NCBI GenBank assembly: GCA_965221585.1
Contig: OZ244898.1
Location: 496,001 to 560,000 of the forward strand
Reading direction: 5' to 3'
Source: VXYK01 sp965221585
GTDB taxonomy: Bacteria; Actinomycetota; Acidimicrobiia; Acidimicrobiales; Aldehydirespiratoraceae
DNA: 64,000 nucleotides
Shown here piece after piece: positions 1 through 8,170 of this stretch. Below the pieces are notes generated by a model. That model searched no databases. It saw nothing but the letters and a program-made list of their open reading frames with translations, and was not told where the DNA came from. The translations under genes were made by a program, and so were the position numbers. Position 1 is the first letter of the stretch. The number at the start of each line of letters is the position of its first letter.

Positions 1-1896
1 GTGGGTCCTGACGGCCGCACTCCTCGCAAACAGATTGAAGACATCCGCTCGGTGGTGCTTGAACTCGGTGCCCGTCAGGAGAAGATCTTCGCCACCCAGG
101 TGCTGCCTGCTCTCAACGAAATGGGCATCGAACTGCTCGAGTTCGATGATCTGACGGCCGACGAGCGAGTAACGATCGCCGAGAGGTTTCGCAGTCGCAT
201 TTTCCCGATACTCACACCGTTGGCGGTCGATCCCGGCCATCCGTTCCCCTACATCTCGGATCTGTCGCTCAATCTTGCGGTGGTCGTCCGCAACCCGGCG
301 GACCGCGAGAAACGCTTTGCACGAGTGAAGGTCCCCAACACCCTCGAACGGTGGATCTCGCTGGGTGACAGCGCCCGGTTCGTCTCTTTAGAATCGGTCC
401 TCGCCGCGCACCTTGACCAGTTGTTCCCCGGAATGGACATCGTGGAATCAGTGCCGTTCCGGGTCACCCGCAACGCGGATATGACGCTGGGAGAGGAGGC
501 TGAAGACCTGCTCGCCGCCGTTGAGATCGAGTTGCGACGGCGGCGCTTCGGACGTGCAGTTCGCCTTGAAGTTGCATCCTCGGTGTCCCAGCAGACCCTC
601 GAGTTGTTGGTGCGGGAGCTCGATCTCGAACCGGGCGACGTCTATACCAGTTCGGTTCCCCTGGACGCGACTTCGCTCAACGCGGTGGCCGACATCGATC
701 TGGGACTCCAGAAGTGGCCGCATTGGCGCGGTATCGCCGAACCGGCACTCACCGCTGAGGAGGAGCCGACCAACCTGTTCAACGTGCTCGCTGACCGTGA
801 TGTCCTGCTTCATCACCCCTATTCGTCGTTCAGCAGGTCGGTGGTTCAGTTTGTTCGCCAAGCCAGCCGCGACAGGTCGGTTCGAGCCATCAAACTCACT
901 CTGTATCGCACAGCGGGAGAGAGCCCGATCATTGATGCGCTGATCGATGCCGCCGAACGCGGCATTCAGGTGGCGGTCTTGATTGAGGTCAAGGCAAGGT
1001 TCGACGAAGAGGCCAATATTGGGTGGGCTCGGCGGCTTGAGCAAGCGGGCGTCCATGTGGCTTACGGCATTGTCGGGCTGAAGATCCACTCCAAGATCGC
1101 CATGGTGGTGCGCGAGGAGGCGGACGGTATCCGGCGCTACTGCCATGTCGGCACCGGTAACTACAACCATCGCACGGCCCGGCTCTACGAAGACATCGGG
1201 TTGCTGACCGCGGATCCCGTGGTGGGGGACGACCTGGCCGACCTGTTCAACTATCTGACGGGGTACAGCCGGGCGCGGGACTATGAGCGGATTCTGGTAG
1301 CGCCCGAGATGTTGCGCTCACGCCTCTATGAGCTGATCGACGCTGAAATAGCCAGCGGTTCGGGACGGATGATCCTCAAGTTGAACAGCCTTGTCGACCC
1401 GGAGGTGATCAACAAACTCTACGAAGCATCCAATGCCGGTGTTGAGATCGATCTGATTGTGCGCGGCGTGTGCTGCTTGCGCCCTGGTGTAGAGGGACTG
1501 TCCGAGAACATTCGGGTCCGTTCGATCGTGGGTCGGTACTTGGAGCATTCGCGGATCTTTCACTTCGCGAATGGAGGGCGTGCGAATGGTGGACGCGCGA
1601 ATGGTGGCCGTGCCAGTGGCGGTGGTGAAGAGGGTGGAGAACGGCGGAGCCGTACCTACATCGGCAGCGCCGACCTGATGCGTCGGAATCTGGATCGCAG
1701 GGTCGAGGTTCTGCTCGAAATGGGCAATCCGGATCTGGAGGATCGCCTCCTGGAGGTTCTCGACGCGAACCTGAGAGATGATCGTCTGGCGTGGTTCCTC
1801 GACGGGTCCGGTGTCTGGACGCGCCAGGACGGTACTGTCGGGTTTGATGTACACGAAACGCTCCAAGAGCTAGCGAGGATCCGGGCCCGTGGCTGA
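1..1896 (+). CDS. ppk1: Polyphosphate kinase PPK1, 5'-truncated by window edge
   Basis: Polymerises the ATP gamma-phosphate into inorganic polyphosphate, reversibly. The open frame is already running at base 1, so perhaps 60-100 N-terminal residues lie outside; 631 residues are visible against about 690-730 for the family. The phospholipase-D-like catalytic half is clear: the KIHSK motif carries the His expected to be autophosphorylated (His363 in this numbering), and LEHSRI carries the second conserved His (His516), followed by the hallmark YIGSADLMRRNLDRRVE. Between these last two motifs sits an unusual Gly/Asn-rich repeat insert. The stop overlaps the start of a Nudix gene by 8 bases, so the two are probably cotranscribed. 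In mycobacteria ppk is likewise next to a MutT-type gene (family knowledge). Confidence 0.97.
   Translation: MGPDGRTPRKQIEDIRSVVLELGARQEKIFATQVLPALNEMGIELLEFDDLTADERVTIAERFRSRIFPILTPLAVDPGHPFPYISDLSLNLAVVVRNPADREKRFARVKVPNTLERWISLGDSARFVSLESVLAAHLDQLFPGMDIVESVPFRVTRNADMTLGEEAEDLLAAVEIELRRRRFGRAVRLEVASSVSQQTLELLVRELDLEPGDVYTSSVPLDATSLNAVADIDLGLQKWPHWRGIAEPALTAEEEPTNLFNVLADRDVLLHHPYSSFSRSVVQFVRQASRDRSVRAIKLTLYRTAGESPIIDALIDAAERGIQVAVLIEVKARFDEEANIGWARRLEQAGVHVAYGIVGLKIHSKIAMVVREEADGIRRYCHVGTGNYNHRTARLYEDIGLLTADPVVGDDLADLFNYLTGYSRARDYERILVAPEMLRSRLYELIDAEIASGSGRMILKLNSLVDPEVINKLYEASNAGVEIDLIVRGVCCLRPGVEGLSENIRVRSIVGRYLEHSRIFHFANGGRANGGRANGGRASGGGEEGGERRSRTYIGSADLMRRNLDRRVEVLLEMGNPDLEDRLLEVLDANLRDDRLAWFLDGSGVWTRQDGTVGFDVHETLQELARIRARG
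1567..1626 (+). repeat. 15-bp coding tandem repeat in ppk1 (ANGGR units)
   Basis: Four consecutive 15-base units encode ANGGR, ANGGR, ANGGR and ASGGG, between the catalytic LEHSRI motif and the YIGSADL motif. The first three units differ only at third codon positions; the fourth has diverged. The period is a multiple of three, so unit gain or loss keeps the frame. It expands a surface loop where most PPKs have only a few residues (family knowledge). Confidence 0.9.
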
Positions 1897-2344
1897 TCTC
1901 TACGACCGACTGTCGCGCAAATACCCCAAGGTTGAGGTCTGGGCTGCCGGTGGTCTGGTGCTACGCGAGCACCGCGGTATCACCGAGGTTCTTTTGATTC
2001 ATCGGCCCGGTCACCGTGACTGGTCCTATCCGAAAGGCAAGCTCGACCCGGGGGAGACTCTGGGCAAGGCCGCCTGGCGCGAAGTGTTCGAGGAGACCGG
2101 GTTTCGGTGCAAGCGTCTGGAGCGGTTGCCGCTGGTTCGTTATCGGGATGGCCGGGGCCGTCGCAAGGCCGTCGTGTATTGGACGATGCAGGTTCTGGAC
2201 GGGCAATTCGAGCCGAATACCGAGGTTGACGCCCTGGGCTGGTTCGACTTGTTGTCGGCGCGGCGAGTCTTGACCTATGAACACGATGTTTTGCTGCTTG
2301 ATTCCGTGACAGGGGCCGTTCCTTCGCTCAGAATGCTCGCGTGA
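1889..2344 (+). CDS. Nudix (MutT-type) hydrolase
   Basis: A 151-residue Nudix-fold phosphohydrolase. The signature G-x5-E-x7-REVxEETG is complete at about residues 50-72 (GKLDPGE...REVFEETGF), with the metal-binding REVFEE glutamates intact. The GTG start lies inside the end of ppk1, and the gene ends with a 4-base GTGA overlap onto the following transporter, so translation is probably coupled along the three genes. Neighbourhood and size suggest hydrolysis of oxidised nucleotides, diadenosine polyphosphates or similar pyrophosphates. Mycobacterial MutT1 near ppk has an additional histidine phosphatase domain, which is absent here. The substrate cannot be read from the sequence. Confidence 0.93.
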   Translation: MADLYDRLSRKYPKVEVWAAGGLVLREHRGITEVLLIHRPGHRDWSYPKGKLDPGETLGKAAWREVFEETGFRCKRLERLPLVRYRDGRGRRKAVVYWTMQVLDGQFEPNTEVDALGWFDLLSARRVLTYEHDVLLLDSVTGAVPSLRMLA

Positions 2345-3891
2345 ACACTGACGACAAGCGGCCGTTCGCGCGGTTCGGAGCGGCCGCGCGTGTCTCCGGG
2401 GGCGGGGTGGTCACTCCCTTCATGCGGTTGGCGCGCCTGCATGCGATGAGCGCCGCTTCCGACGGCGCCATCGCCGCGGCTCTGGCAGGCTCGATCTTCT
2501 TTGCGATCAGCCCGGAGGAGTCGCGGGGACGGGTCGCCCTGGCCCTGTTGTTGACCATGGCGCCGTTCGCGGTGGTCACACCGTTGATCGGCCCCGCCAT
2601 CGACCGGATTCGTGGCGGGCGCCGGATGATGATCATCGTCACGACGGTCGGTCGCGCGGTGCTCGCACTGTTGATAGTCCAGCATGTCGACACGTTGTTC
2701 CTGTTCCCGGAGATTTTTGGGGTGCTGGTGCTGCAGAAGGGGTATTCGGTCGCCAAGAGTGCCGTTGTTCCCCGTCTGGTTGACTCTGATGAGGATCTGG
2801 TCGGAGCCAACAGTCGATTGGCGCTGATCAGCGCGATTTCGGGCCCGATCGGTGCGGGTGTAGCGGGTGTGTTCAGCATTTTTGGCGGTCCCGCCGCGTC
2901 CGCGGCGGTGGGGTTGGTCGGGTTCGTGCTGGCGACCGTGCTGGCCTTCGGAATCCCGTCGGTGGTTGTCGCCGCGGTTCCTGCTGAGCAGTCGGAGCGC
3001 GCGGAGTTGAGGGACCGGAAGATACTCCTGGCTGCGACGTCGATGATGATCGTCAGAGGCATCGTCGGATTTGTGACGATGCTGATGATGTTCGATCTGC
3101 GCGGCGGCAAGGACGGTCTTGATGTGAGCACCGAAGGAGCGGCGTTCGGTGGTGCCACCGCGACGGTGCGTGGCGTCGACATCACCGGAGACCCCACCGC
3201 GCCCGTCTGGCACTTTGCGGTCGTGGGGGTGTTCGCTGTCGTCGGCACACTTGGGGGTGTGCGTTTCGCGCCGGCGTTTCGCCGTCGTTTGACCGAGGAA
3301 CAGATACTGCTCGGCGCGATCACGGTGCTTGTGTCTGGAGCGTTGTTCGCGGCGCTGTCCGGGGGTCTGTTCGGCACCGTGATATTTGCGGGAACGCTGA
3401 CGGCGGCTGCCGGCACTGGAAAGCTCGCCTTTGATTCTCTGGTCCAGCGAGACGCGGTAGTCACCAACTATGGGCGTTCGTTCGCCCGCTTCGAAGCGCG
3501 TTTCCAGTTAGCGTTCGCGGCGGGTGCGATGGTGCCGGTCGTCGTCCGCTTGAGTATTCCGGTCGGGGCGGGTCTGGTGGGTGCAGTCGGAGGGGTTGCC
3601 CTGCTCGTCTACGTCTTCGGCAACCCGGGCCGGTTGTTCAGATTGCCGCGGGTCGCAAGGGCCAGACGGTCGTCCAACAAGCCGCCCGCGCACCCAGACG
3701 GCGCTCTGGACTTCGACGAGGATCTGCGGCCGTCGCAGCCAGCGCCGCCGGCGGGTACGAGCGACTACTCGCGGCCCGTCCCATGGAATGAGAGCTCTCC
3801 CTACATCTCCTCGATCGACGGTGTGGAGGTCGACCCGGCCCCGCCCCCGCGTCCCCGCCCGGAACCCGACGACACACCGCCCGCCAGGTAG
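2341..3891 (+). CDS. MFS-like multispanning membrane transporter
   Basis: A 516-residue integral membrane protein. Hydrophobic segments run from about residue 40 to 420, with an MFS-like loop early on (PLIGPAIDRIRGGRRMM, the usual G-x3-D-R-x-GRR position between TM2 and TM3). The last ~80 residues form a hydrophilic, Pro-rich, probably disordered cytoplasmic tail ending in PPPRPRPEPDDTPPAR. The GTG start overlaps the Nudix stop by four bases. Resemblance is to poorly characterised actinobacterial MFS proteins; the substrate is unknown. It converges on the DUF2342 gene with a 46-base gap. Confidence 0.8.
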   Translation: MNTDDKRPFARFGAAARVSGGGVVTPFMRLARLHAMSAASDGAIAAALAGSIFFAISPEESRGRVALALLLTMAPFAVVTPLIGPAIDRIRGGRRMMIIVTTVGRAVLALLIVQHVDTLFLFPEIFGVLVLQKGYSVAKSAVVPRLVDSDEDLVGANSRLALISAISGPIGAGVAGVFSIFGGPAASAAVGLVGFVLATVLAFGIPSVVVAAVPAEQSERAELRDRKILLAATSMMIVRGIVGFVTMLMMFDLRGGKDGLDVSTEGAAFGGATATVRGVDITGDPTAPVWHFAVVGVFAVVGTLGGVRFAPAFRRRLTEEQILLGAITVLVSGALFAALSGGLFGTVIFAGTLTAAAGTGKLAFDSLVQRDAVVTNYGRSFARFEARFQLAFAAGAMVPVVVRLSIPVGAGLVGAVGGVALLVYVFGNPGRLFRLPRVARARRSSNKPPAHPDGALDFDEDLRPSQPAPPAGTSDYSRPVPWNESSPYISSIDGVEVDPAPPPRPRPEPDDTPPAR

Positions 3892-3937
3892 CGCAGTTGC
3901 TCCGGCGACCCACACCCGCCGGCCGTCGCTTCGAGAG

Positions 3938-5122
3938 TCAGTTCAACGGAAGGTCGATTCGAGCCAACCAGAGGCCCGGCGCGTCGACTTCGGACGGCGT
4001 CGGCAGATGTTCGGGATCGTCGAAGAGACGGTCGAGTCCCTCGGTCCCGGCCCGCTCGATCACACCTTCAACGAACGCGGTGCCGCGATCGAACTGGTTC
4101 TGGTCGAGTTCGAGGCCCAATAGCCGCTCGACGAGCCGGTCGGAGGCGGCGGCTTGAGTCCGGCGCCGACGGAGTGCCTCGGTGACCCTGTCGTAGGATC
4201 CGATGATGCTTCCGCCTGTCTGATCCATAACGTGGTCGACGAATCCGGTGATGGCAGCCACCAGCGCGGTGATCTCGGGCTCCAGGGCCGCTTGGGCGGG
4301 GGAACGGACCGCGCCGAAGATCATCTCCGGGTCACTGAGGGTCTTGTTCAGTTCTGCGAGGGCTTCAGGACCTGCGGTCAGATCGAAACCGCTCAGGTGT
4401 TCGTTGAGGGCGTCGGGATCACGTTCAAAGGCGCTGGCATGACGTTGCAGCAGGTCGCTCAGACGCTCGCTCACATGCGGGACCCCGAGCACAGCACGAT
4501 GCGCCGCTTCGTGGAGGCAGACCCAGAGCCGCAGATCGTCGGCGTCGAGTGACCACTCCTGTCCGAATCGATCAATGTTGGGGAGCAGCACCAGCAGTTG
4601 GGCATCCGCGGGACGTGGCAGCGGCAGGTGGAAGCCTCCGAATGCGACCCGTGCGAGCTCACCGACCATCGACCCGGCGGTCATGGTGAGAAGCATCGAC
4701 CCGAGCATCTGCTGCAGGCCTGCCATCATCTGACTCATCGGGTCGTTCTCCGAGAGTTCGTCGGGTGTCGGCAGGCTCGTCGAAATCGACTCGGCGATGG
4801 TTCTGAGCAACGGTTGATAGTGCTCGATAGTGCCGTCGACCCATTGTGAACGATTGACAACCTCGACCCGCAGAGTTCCGCTGCGAGCGACCGCGAGCTG
4901 GGTGGCCGACTGGACCTGAAGCTCCGCGACCCGGACCAGTTCTTCAATCTTGATCCGGTCCTGAGGGTCGATATTGGGTTCGGACTCGCCTTGAGTGGCG
5001 ATCGAGCGGGCGAGATCACGCGCCGAGTTGGCCGAAGGGCCGCCTCCGCTCGACAGCATCTTCATGATTTCGCCGAGAAACGCGCCGAGCGATTCGCCGT
5101 CAGGTGGCAGATCGTCGCTCAT
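3938..5122 (-). CDS. DUF2342 family zinc-dependent metalloprotease-like protein
   Basis: 394 residues starting at MSDDLPPDG. The open frame extends 94 codons further upstream, but that stretch lies antisense to the divergent SDR gene and has shadow-like composition, so it was excluded. The zincin motif HEAAH (in CLHEAAHRAVLG) provides two zinc-ligand His residues and the catalytic Glu. N-terminal Gly/Ser-rich helical region and overall length fit the actinobacterial DUF2342 family, some members of which are annotated as coenzyme-F420-associated putative hydrolases. No signal peptide is visible, so a cytoplasmic location is inferred. It is divergently arranged with the SDR gene, with only 13 bases between the proposed starts. 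Physiological substrate unknown. Confidence 0.87.
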   Translation of the reverse strand: MSDDLPPDGESLGAFLGEIMKMLSSGGGPSANSARDLARSIATQGESEPNIDPQDRIKIEELVRVAELQVQSATQLAVARSGTLRVEVVNRSQWVDGTIEHYQPLLRTIAESISTSLPTPDELSENDPMSQMMAGLQQMLGSMLLTMTAGSMVGELARVAFGGFHLPLPRPADAQLLVLLPNIDRFGQEWSLDADDLRLWVCLHEAAHRAVLGVPHVSERLSDLLQRHASAFERDPDALNEHLSGFDLTAGPEALAELNKTLSDPEMIFGAVRSPAQAALEPEITALVAAITGFVDHVMDQTGGSIIGSYDRVTEALRRRRTQAAASDRLVERLLGLELDQNQFDRGTAFVEGVIERAGTEGLDRLFDDPEHLPTPSEVDAPGLWLARIDLPLN

Positions 5123-5135
5123 GCGGGCATCGTAG

Positions 5136-6233
5136 ATGAGTGAAGGTGTCGATCCTCCTTTCTTGGTGTTGCCGCTGATGACGAACAGAGTCGTTGTAAC
5201 CGGGGCCGCGGCCGGCATCGGCGCGCGGGTCGTCGCAGTGTTGACAGCGGCGCAACCGTGTGTCGATCTGGTGGCAGTCGACCGGACGGCGATTTCCTGG
5301 TTGCCGCCGCAGGTGGAGACCAGGCGACTCGACCTGGAGTCCGCGGACCTTGAGTCCCTGTTCAGCGGTGTCGATACAGTCGTCCACCTGAGCTCCCGCG
5401 GCACCCCCGGCGAAACGGACCCGGTCGCTGATGAGGCAGACCTGTCGATAGCCCGCCGGGTGCTTGACGCCGCGGCGGAATGCGGGGTTGGTCACCTGGT
5501 GCTGTTGTCGACGGCTCTGGTGTACGGAGCACGAACCTCGAATCCCCTTCCGCTCAGCGAGGACGCTCCTTTACAACCCAACCCGGATTTTTCGTGGGCC
5601 GTCGTACGAGCGGACATCGAGAAGCTGGCGACCGAATGGAGAAAGACCAATCGGGACGCAACGGTAGCGGTCCTGCGTCCCACAGCGGTTGTCACCGAGG
5701 ACGACCTGGGACAGCTCGCACGGGTGCTACACACCGCTCGTGTCGGGGTCGCCGCAGATGGTGACCCGCCGGTTCAGTACCTCCATATCGACGATCTCGC
5801 CAGCGCCGTGGTGACCGCGACGCTGAGCCGAGCGGACGGCCCGCTCAACGTGGCGCCCGACGGCTGGATCCCGCCCGATGCGCTGCGCGAACTTGAAGGA
5901 CCCAAACCGAGGTTGCGGGTGCCGCTGTGGCTGGCCCGTGCGCTCGCCGCTGCCCGTTTGCAGGCGGGAGTCGCACCCATTCCACCGGGTGTGGTCCCCT
6001 ACACTTCGCATTCTTGGGTTATCGCCAGTGACCGCCTTCGAGCGCTCGGTTGGGAACCTGGCTATTCCAATGAGGAAGCGTGGGTGGTCTCACACAATCC
6101 GAGCCCGCTTGACCGGGTCCCTGCGCGTCGTCGTCAGGAGTTGGCCTTGGCGATCGCGGCTCTGGGGGTGGTGTCCGTTGTCGGGATACTCGCGTGGTTG
6201 TTGCGGCGGCTTCACAGGGCCCGGCGTCCGTGA
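5136..6233 (+). CDS. NAD-dependent epimerase/dehydratase-like (extended SDR), atypical active site, C-terminal TM
   Basis: 365 residues. A Rossmann nucleotide-binding motif TGAAAGIG lies near the N-terminus, followed by DTVVHLSS and LLSTALVYGA, as in extended SDR proteins. The position that normally carries the catalytic YxxxK reads WAVVR (in FSWAVVRADIEK), so both catalytic residues appear replaced. The C-terminus has a hydrophobic segment (LALAIAALGVVSVVGILAWL) followed by basic residues, consistent with a membrane anchor. An internal ATG at 5178 (MTNRVVVTG) places the Rossmann strand at the usual distance from the N-terminus and may be the true start; neither start has a clear Shine-Dalgarno. 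Likely a binding or regulatory SDR rather than a classical dehydrogenase. Confidence 0.82.
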   Translation: MSEGVDPPFLVLPLMTNRVVVTGAAAGIGARVVAVLTAAQPCVDLVAVDRTAISWLPPQVETRRLDLESADLESLFSGVDTVVHLSSRGTPGETDPVADEADLSIARRVLDAAAECGVGHLVLLSTALVYGARTSNPLPLSEDAPLQPNPDFSWAVVRADIEKLATEWRKTNRDATVAVLRPTAVVTEDDLGQLARVLHTARVGVAADGDPPVQYLHIDDLASAVVTATLSRADGPLNVAPDGWIPPDALRELEGPKPRLRVPLWLARALAAARLQAGVAPIPPGVVPYTSHSWVIASDRLRALGWEPGYSNEEAWVVSHNPSPLDRVPARRRQELALAIAALGVVSVVGILAWLLRRLHRARRP

Positions 6234-6261
6234 AGGGGGCTCTGGCTGGACAGGACCCGGC

Positions 6262-6384
6262 ACCAGCAACGACGGCTCCGGCTACGCCCGGAACCAGCAA
6301 CGACGGCTCCGGCTACGCCCGGAACCAGCAACGACGGCTCCGGCTACGCCCGGCGTCGGCAGAGCGGCTCCGGCTACGCCCGGC
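6262..6384 (+). repeat. 31-bp tandem repeat, about 4 copies
   Basis: Between the SDR stop and moaE. Three near-identical 31-base units begin at 6262, 6293 and 6324 (each opening ACCAGCAACGACGGC); a fourth diverged unit shares the core CGGCTCCGGCTACGCCCGG, which recurs at 6273, 6304, 6335 and 6365. The 31-base period shifts frame from copy to copy, so this is non-coding. It fills most of the 207-base intergenic region. Confidence 0.93.
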
Positions 6385-6440
6385 GCGACGACGCGAGCCG
6401 GTGCGTGACGGACTGATCGTTCGAGCCGTACGATTAGGGG

Positions 6441-6908
6441 ATGCTCGCCGCGCCGACCGACTCCGACACTTGGCTGGGTCTGACCGATGAGGAACTTCCG
6501 GTAGGTCAGGCCGCCGACTGGGCGGTGCTGCCCCGCTGCGGTGCGGTTGTCCTGTTCAGCGGAACGGCCAGAGACCATGCCGAAGGAAGAGACGGTGTTG
6601 AACGGCTCGAATACGAGGCCTATGACCGCTACGTTGTGCCGAGACTGGAAGAAATCGCTGTACAGATGCGTCAGCGGTGGCCCGAACTCGGGAGGATCGC
6701 GCTTCTGCATCGGGTGGGTGTCGTTGAGTTGGGTGAGTCGTCGGTGGTGGTGGTGGCTTCAGCTCCGCACAGACCGGAGGCCTTTGCTGCGGCCAGCTAC
6801 GGAATCGATGTGCTCAAGGCGACCGTGCCCATCTGGAAGCGCGAGACTTGGGCTGATGGCGAGTCCTGGGCGCTTGAAGCGCAACATCTGGCGAAGCTCG
6901 ACTCATGA
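6441..6908 (+). CDS. moaE: Molybdopterin synthase catalytic subunit (MoaE-like)
   Basis: 155 residues. MoaE transfers sulfur from thiocarboxylated MoaD to precursor Z to form molybdopterin. Family signatures seen: FSGTARDH near residue 40, LEYEAYD, HRVGVVELGESSVVVVASAPHR, and the C-terminal LKATVPIWKRE containing the conserved Lys pair. The usual MoaE length is about 140-155. The first ~25 residues are an extension. Other moa genes are not in the window, but the product would supply cofactor for the molybdenum hydroxylase at 56.3-60 kb. It ends in an ATGA overlap with the next small gene. Confidence 0.93.
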   Translation: MLAAPTDSDTWLGLTDEELPVGQAADWAVLPRCGAVVLFSGTARDHAEGRDGVERLEYEAYDRYVVPRLEEIAVQMRQRWPELGRIALLHRVGVVELGESSVVVVASAPHRPEAFAAASYGIDVLKATVPIWKRETWADGESWALEAQHLAKLDS

Positions 6909-7126
6909 GCAGCGCGGTCGGATTCCTTGTGGTGGCCATTGCGGTGGCGATCCTCGGTTCGCTGATCCTGTGGTTGTGGCATCGCGCCCGCACGACACGA
7001 CCGCCGACCTTCAATGAGCACTTGCAGGCGCTCGCGCCCCGCAGGGCACCGGCAGCGGTGGAGCAACCGACCGGGATCGTTCCCTTCGATCCCGACTCCG
7101 GCGAGGAGTTGAACTCTGGCACGTGA
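6905..7126 (+). CDS. Small single-pass membrane protein, unknown function
   Basis: 73 residues. A single strongly hydrophobic N-terminal helix (about residues 5-24: VGFLVVAIAVAILGSLILWL) is followed by a short basic WHRAR stretch, then a hydrophilic Pro-rich tail ending FDPDSGEELNSGT. The ATG overlaps the moaE stop by four bases, and its end overlaps the proposed mreB start. No family recognised. Sandwiched between moaE and mreB and probably translated with both. Confidence 0.72.
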   Translation: MSSAVGFLVVAIAVAILGSLILWLWHRARTTRPPTFNEHLQALAPRRAPAAVEQPTGIVPFDPDSGEELNSGT

Positions 7127-8135
7127 CCTGGCGATCGACTTGGGCACCGCCAACACATTGGTGTATGCCCGGGGGGAAGGCATCGTATTGAACGAGCCCT
7201 CCGTCATCGCGGTCAACAGCCGCTCCAAGAAGGTGCTCGCAACGGGCCGCGAAGCCTGGCAGATGATCGGTCGAACGCCGAGCCATATTGTCGCAGTGCG
7301 TCCCCTGCGTCAGGGCGCGATCACCGATTTCGATGTGACGCAGCGAATGATCCGCCTGCTTCTGCAGAGGGTGGGGGTCAGCCGGCTCAGTCGGCCCCGC
7401 GTGGTGATCTGCGTGCCTTCTGCCATCACCACCGTGGAACGCCGAGCGGTGACCGATGCGGCTCGGGGGGCGGGTGCCGCTGATGCGCAACTGATCGAAC
7501 AACCTGTCGCGGCTGCGATCGGAGCCGACCTCCCGATCAACGAACCGATCGGAAACATGGTCGTCGACATCGGCGGCGGGACCACCGAGTCAGCGCTGTT
7601 ATCGCTCGGCGGGGTGGTCGCGCTCGAGGCGGTCCGCGTCGGCTCCTTCGACATCGACAGCGCGGTGCAGGCGTATGTTCGCCGTCAGTACGGAATAGCG
7701 ATCGGAGAACGGACCGCCGAAGACATCAAGATCGTTCTCGGCTCAGCTGCTCCGACCGCCAACGAGGTCAACGCGGAGGTGCGCGGTCGCGAGATGATGA
7801 GCGGGCTGCCCAAGACCATCGTCCTGACGCCGCTGGAGATTCGCAGGGCGATCGAGGAGCCCGTCGCGGCGATGGTCGACTCGGTCTTGTCGTGCCTGGC
7901 CCAGGCGCCTCCCGAACTGGCTCAGGATCTGATCGTGCAGGGCATTCACCTAGTCGGCGGTGGTGGAATGCTGAGGGGCATGGAACAGAGGCTGTCGCGT
8001 GAGACGAAGGTCCGGGTTCAGTTGGTGGAATCGCCGCTGGAAGCCGTCGCCTATGGCGCGGGTCAGGTGATAGAGCACTACGAGTCGGTTCAGGTGATGT
8101 TCATGAAACCCCGCAGTGACTCTCGGGACCGCTGA
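7116..8135 (+). CDS. mreB: MreB/Mbl rod-shape actin homologue, apparent CTG start
   Basis: Bacterial actin; assembles membrane-associated filaments that position peptidoglycan synthesis. Reading from CTG at 7116 gives MARDLAIDLGTANTLVYARG, the canonical MreB N-terminus with the phosphate-1 loop, and 339 residues, the normal length. The frame is closed by TGA at 7110-7112, and the only conventional start nearby is TTG at 7140, which would delete the first beta strand. A good Shine-Dalgarno (GAGGAG, 7103-7108) sits 7 bases before the CTG. Further actin motifs are VVDIGGGTTESAL (phosphate 2) and HLVGGGGMLRG (adenosine). mreC and mreD do not follow. The start overlaps the upstream small gene's stop. 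Confidence 0.93.
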   Translation: MARDLAIDLGTANTLVYARGEGIVLNEPSVIAVNSRSKKVLATGREAWQMIGRTPSHIVAVRPLRQGAITDFDVTQRMIRLLLQRVGVSRLSRPRVVICVPSAITTVERRAVTDAARGAGAADAQLIEQPVAAAIGADLPINEPIGNMVVDIGGGTTESALLSLGGVVALEAVRVGSFDIDSAVQAYVRRQYGIAIGERTAEDIKIVLGSAAPTANEVNAEVRGREMMSGLPKTIVLTPLEIRRAIEEPVAAMVDSVLSCLAQAPPELAQDLIVQGIHLVGGGGMLRGMEQRLSRETKVRVQLVESPLEAVAYGAGQVIEHYESVQVMFMKPRSDSRDR

Positions 8136-8170
8136 GGGTTGCGGTTCGCCGGTCTCGGCGCCCTCGGGGA

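Noticed and set aside
6262..6384. 31-bp repeats as a CRISPR array
   Set aside because: Units are contiguous with no unique spacers and no cas genes are present; it is a plain tandem repeat.
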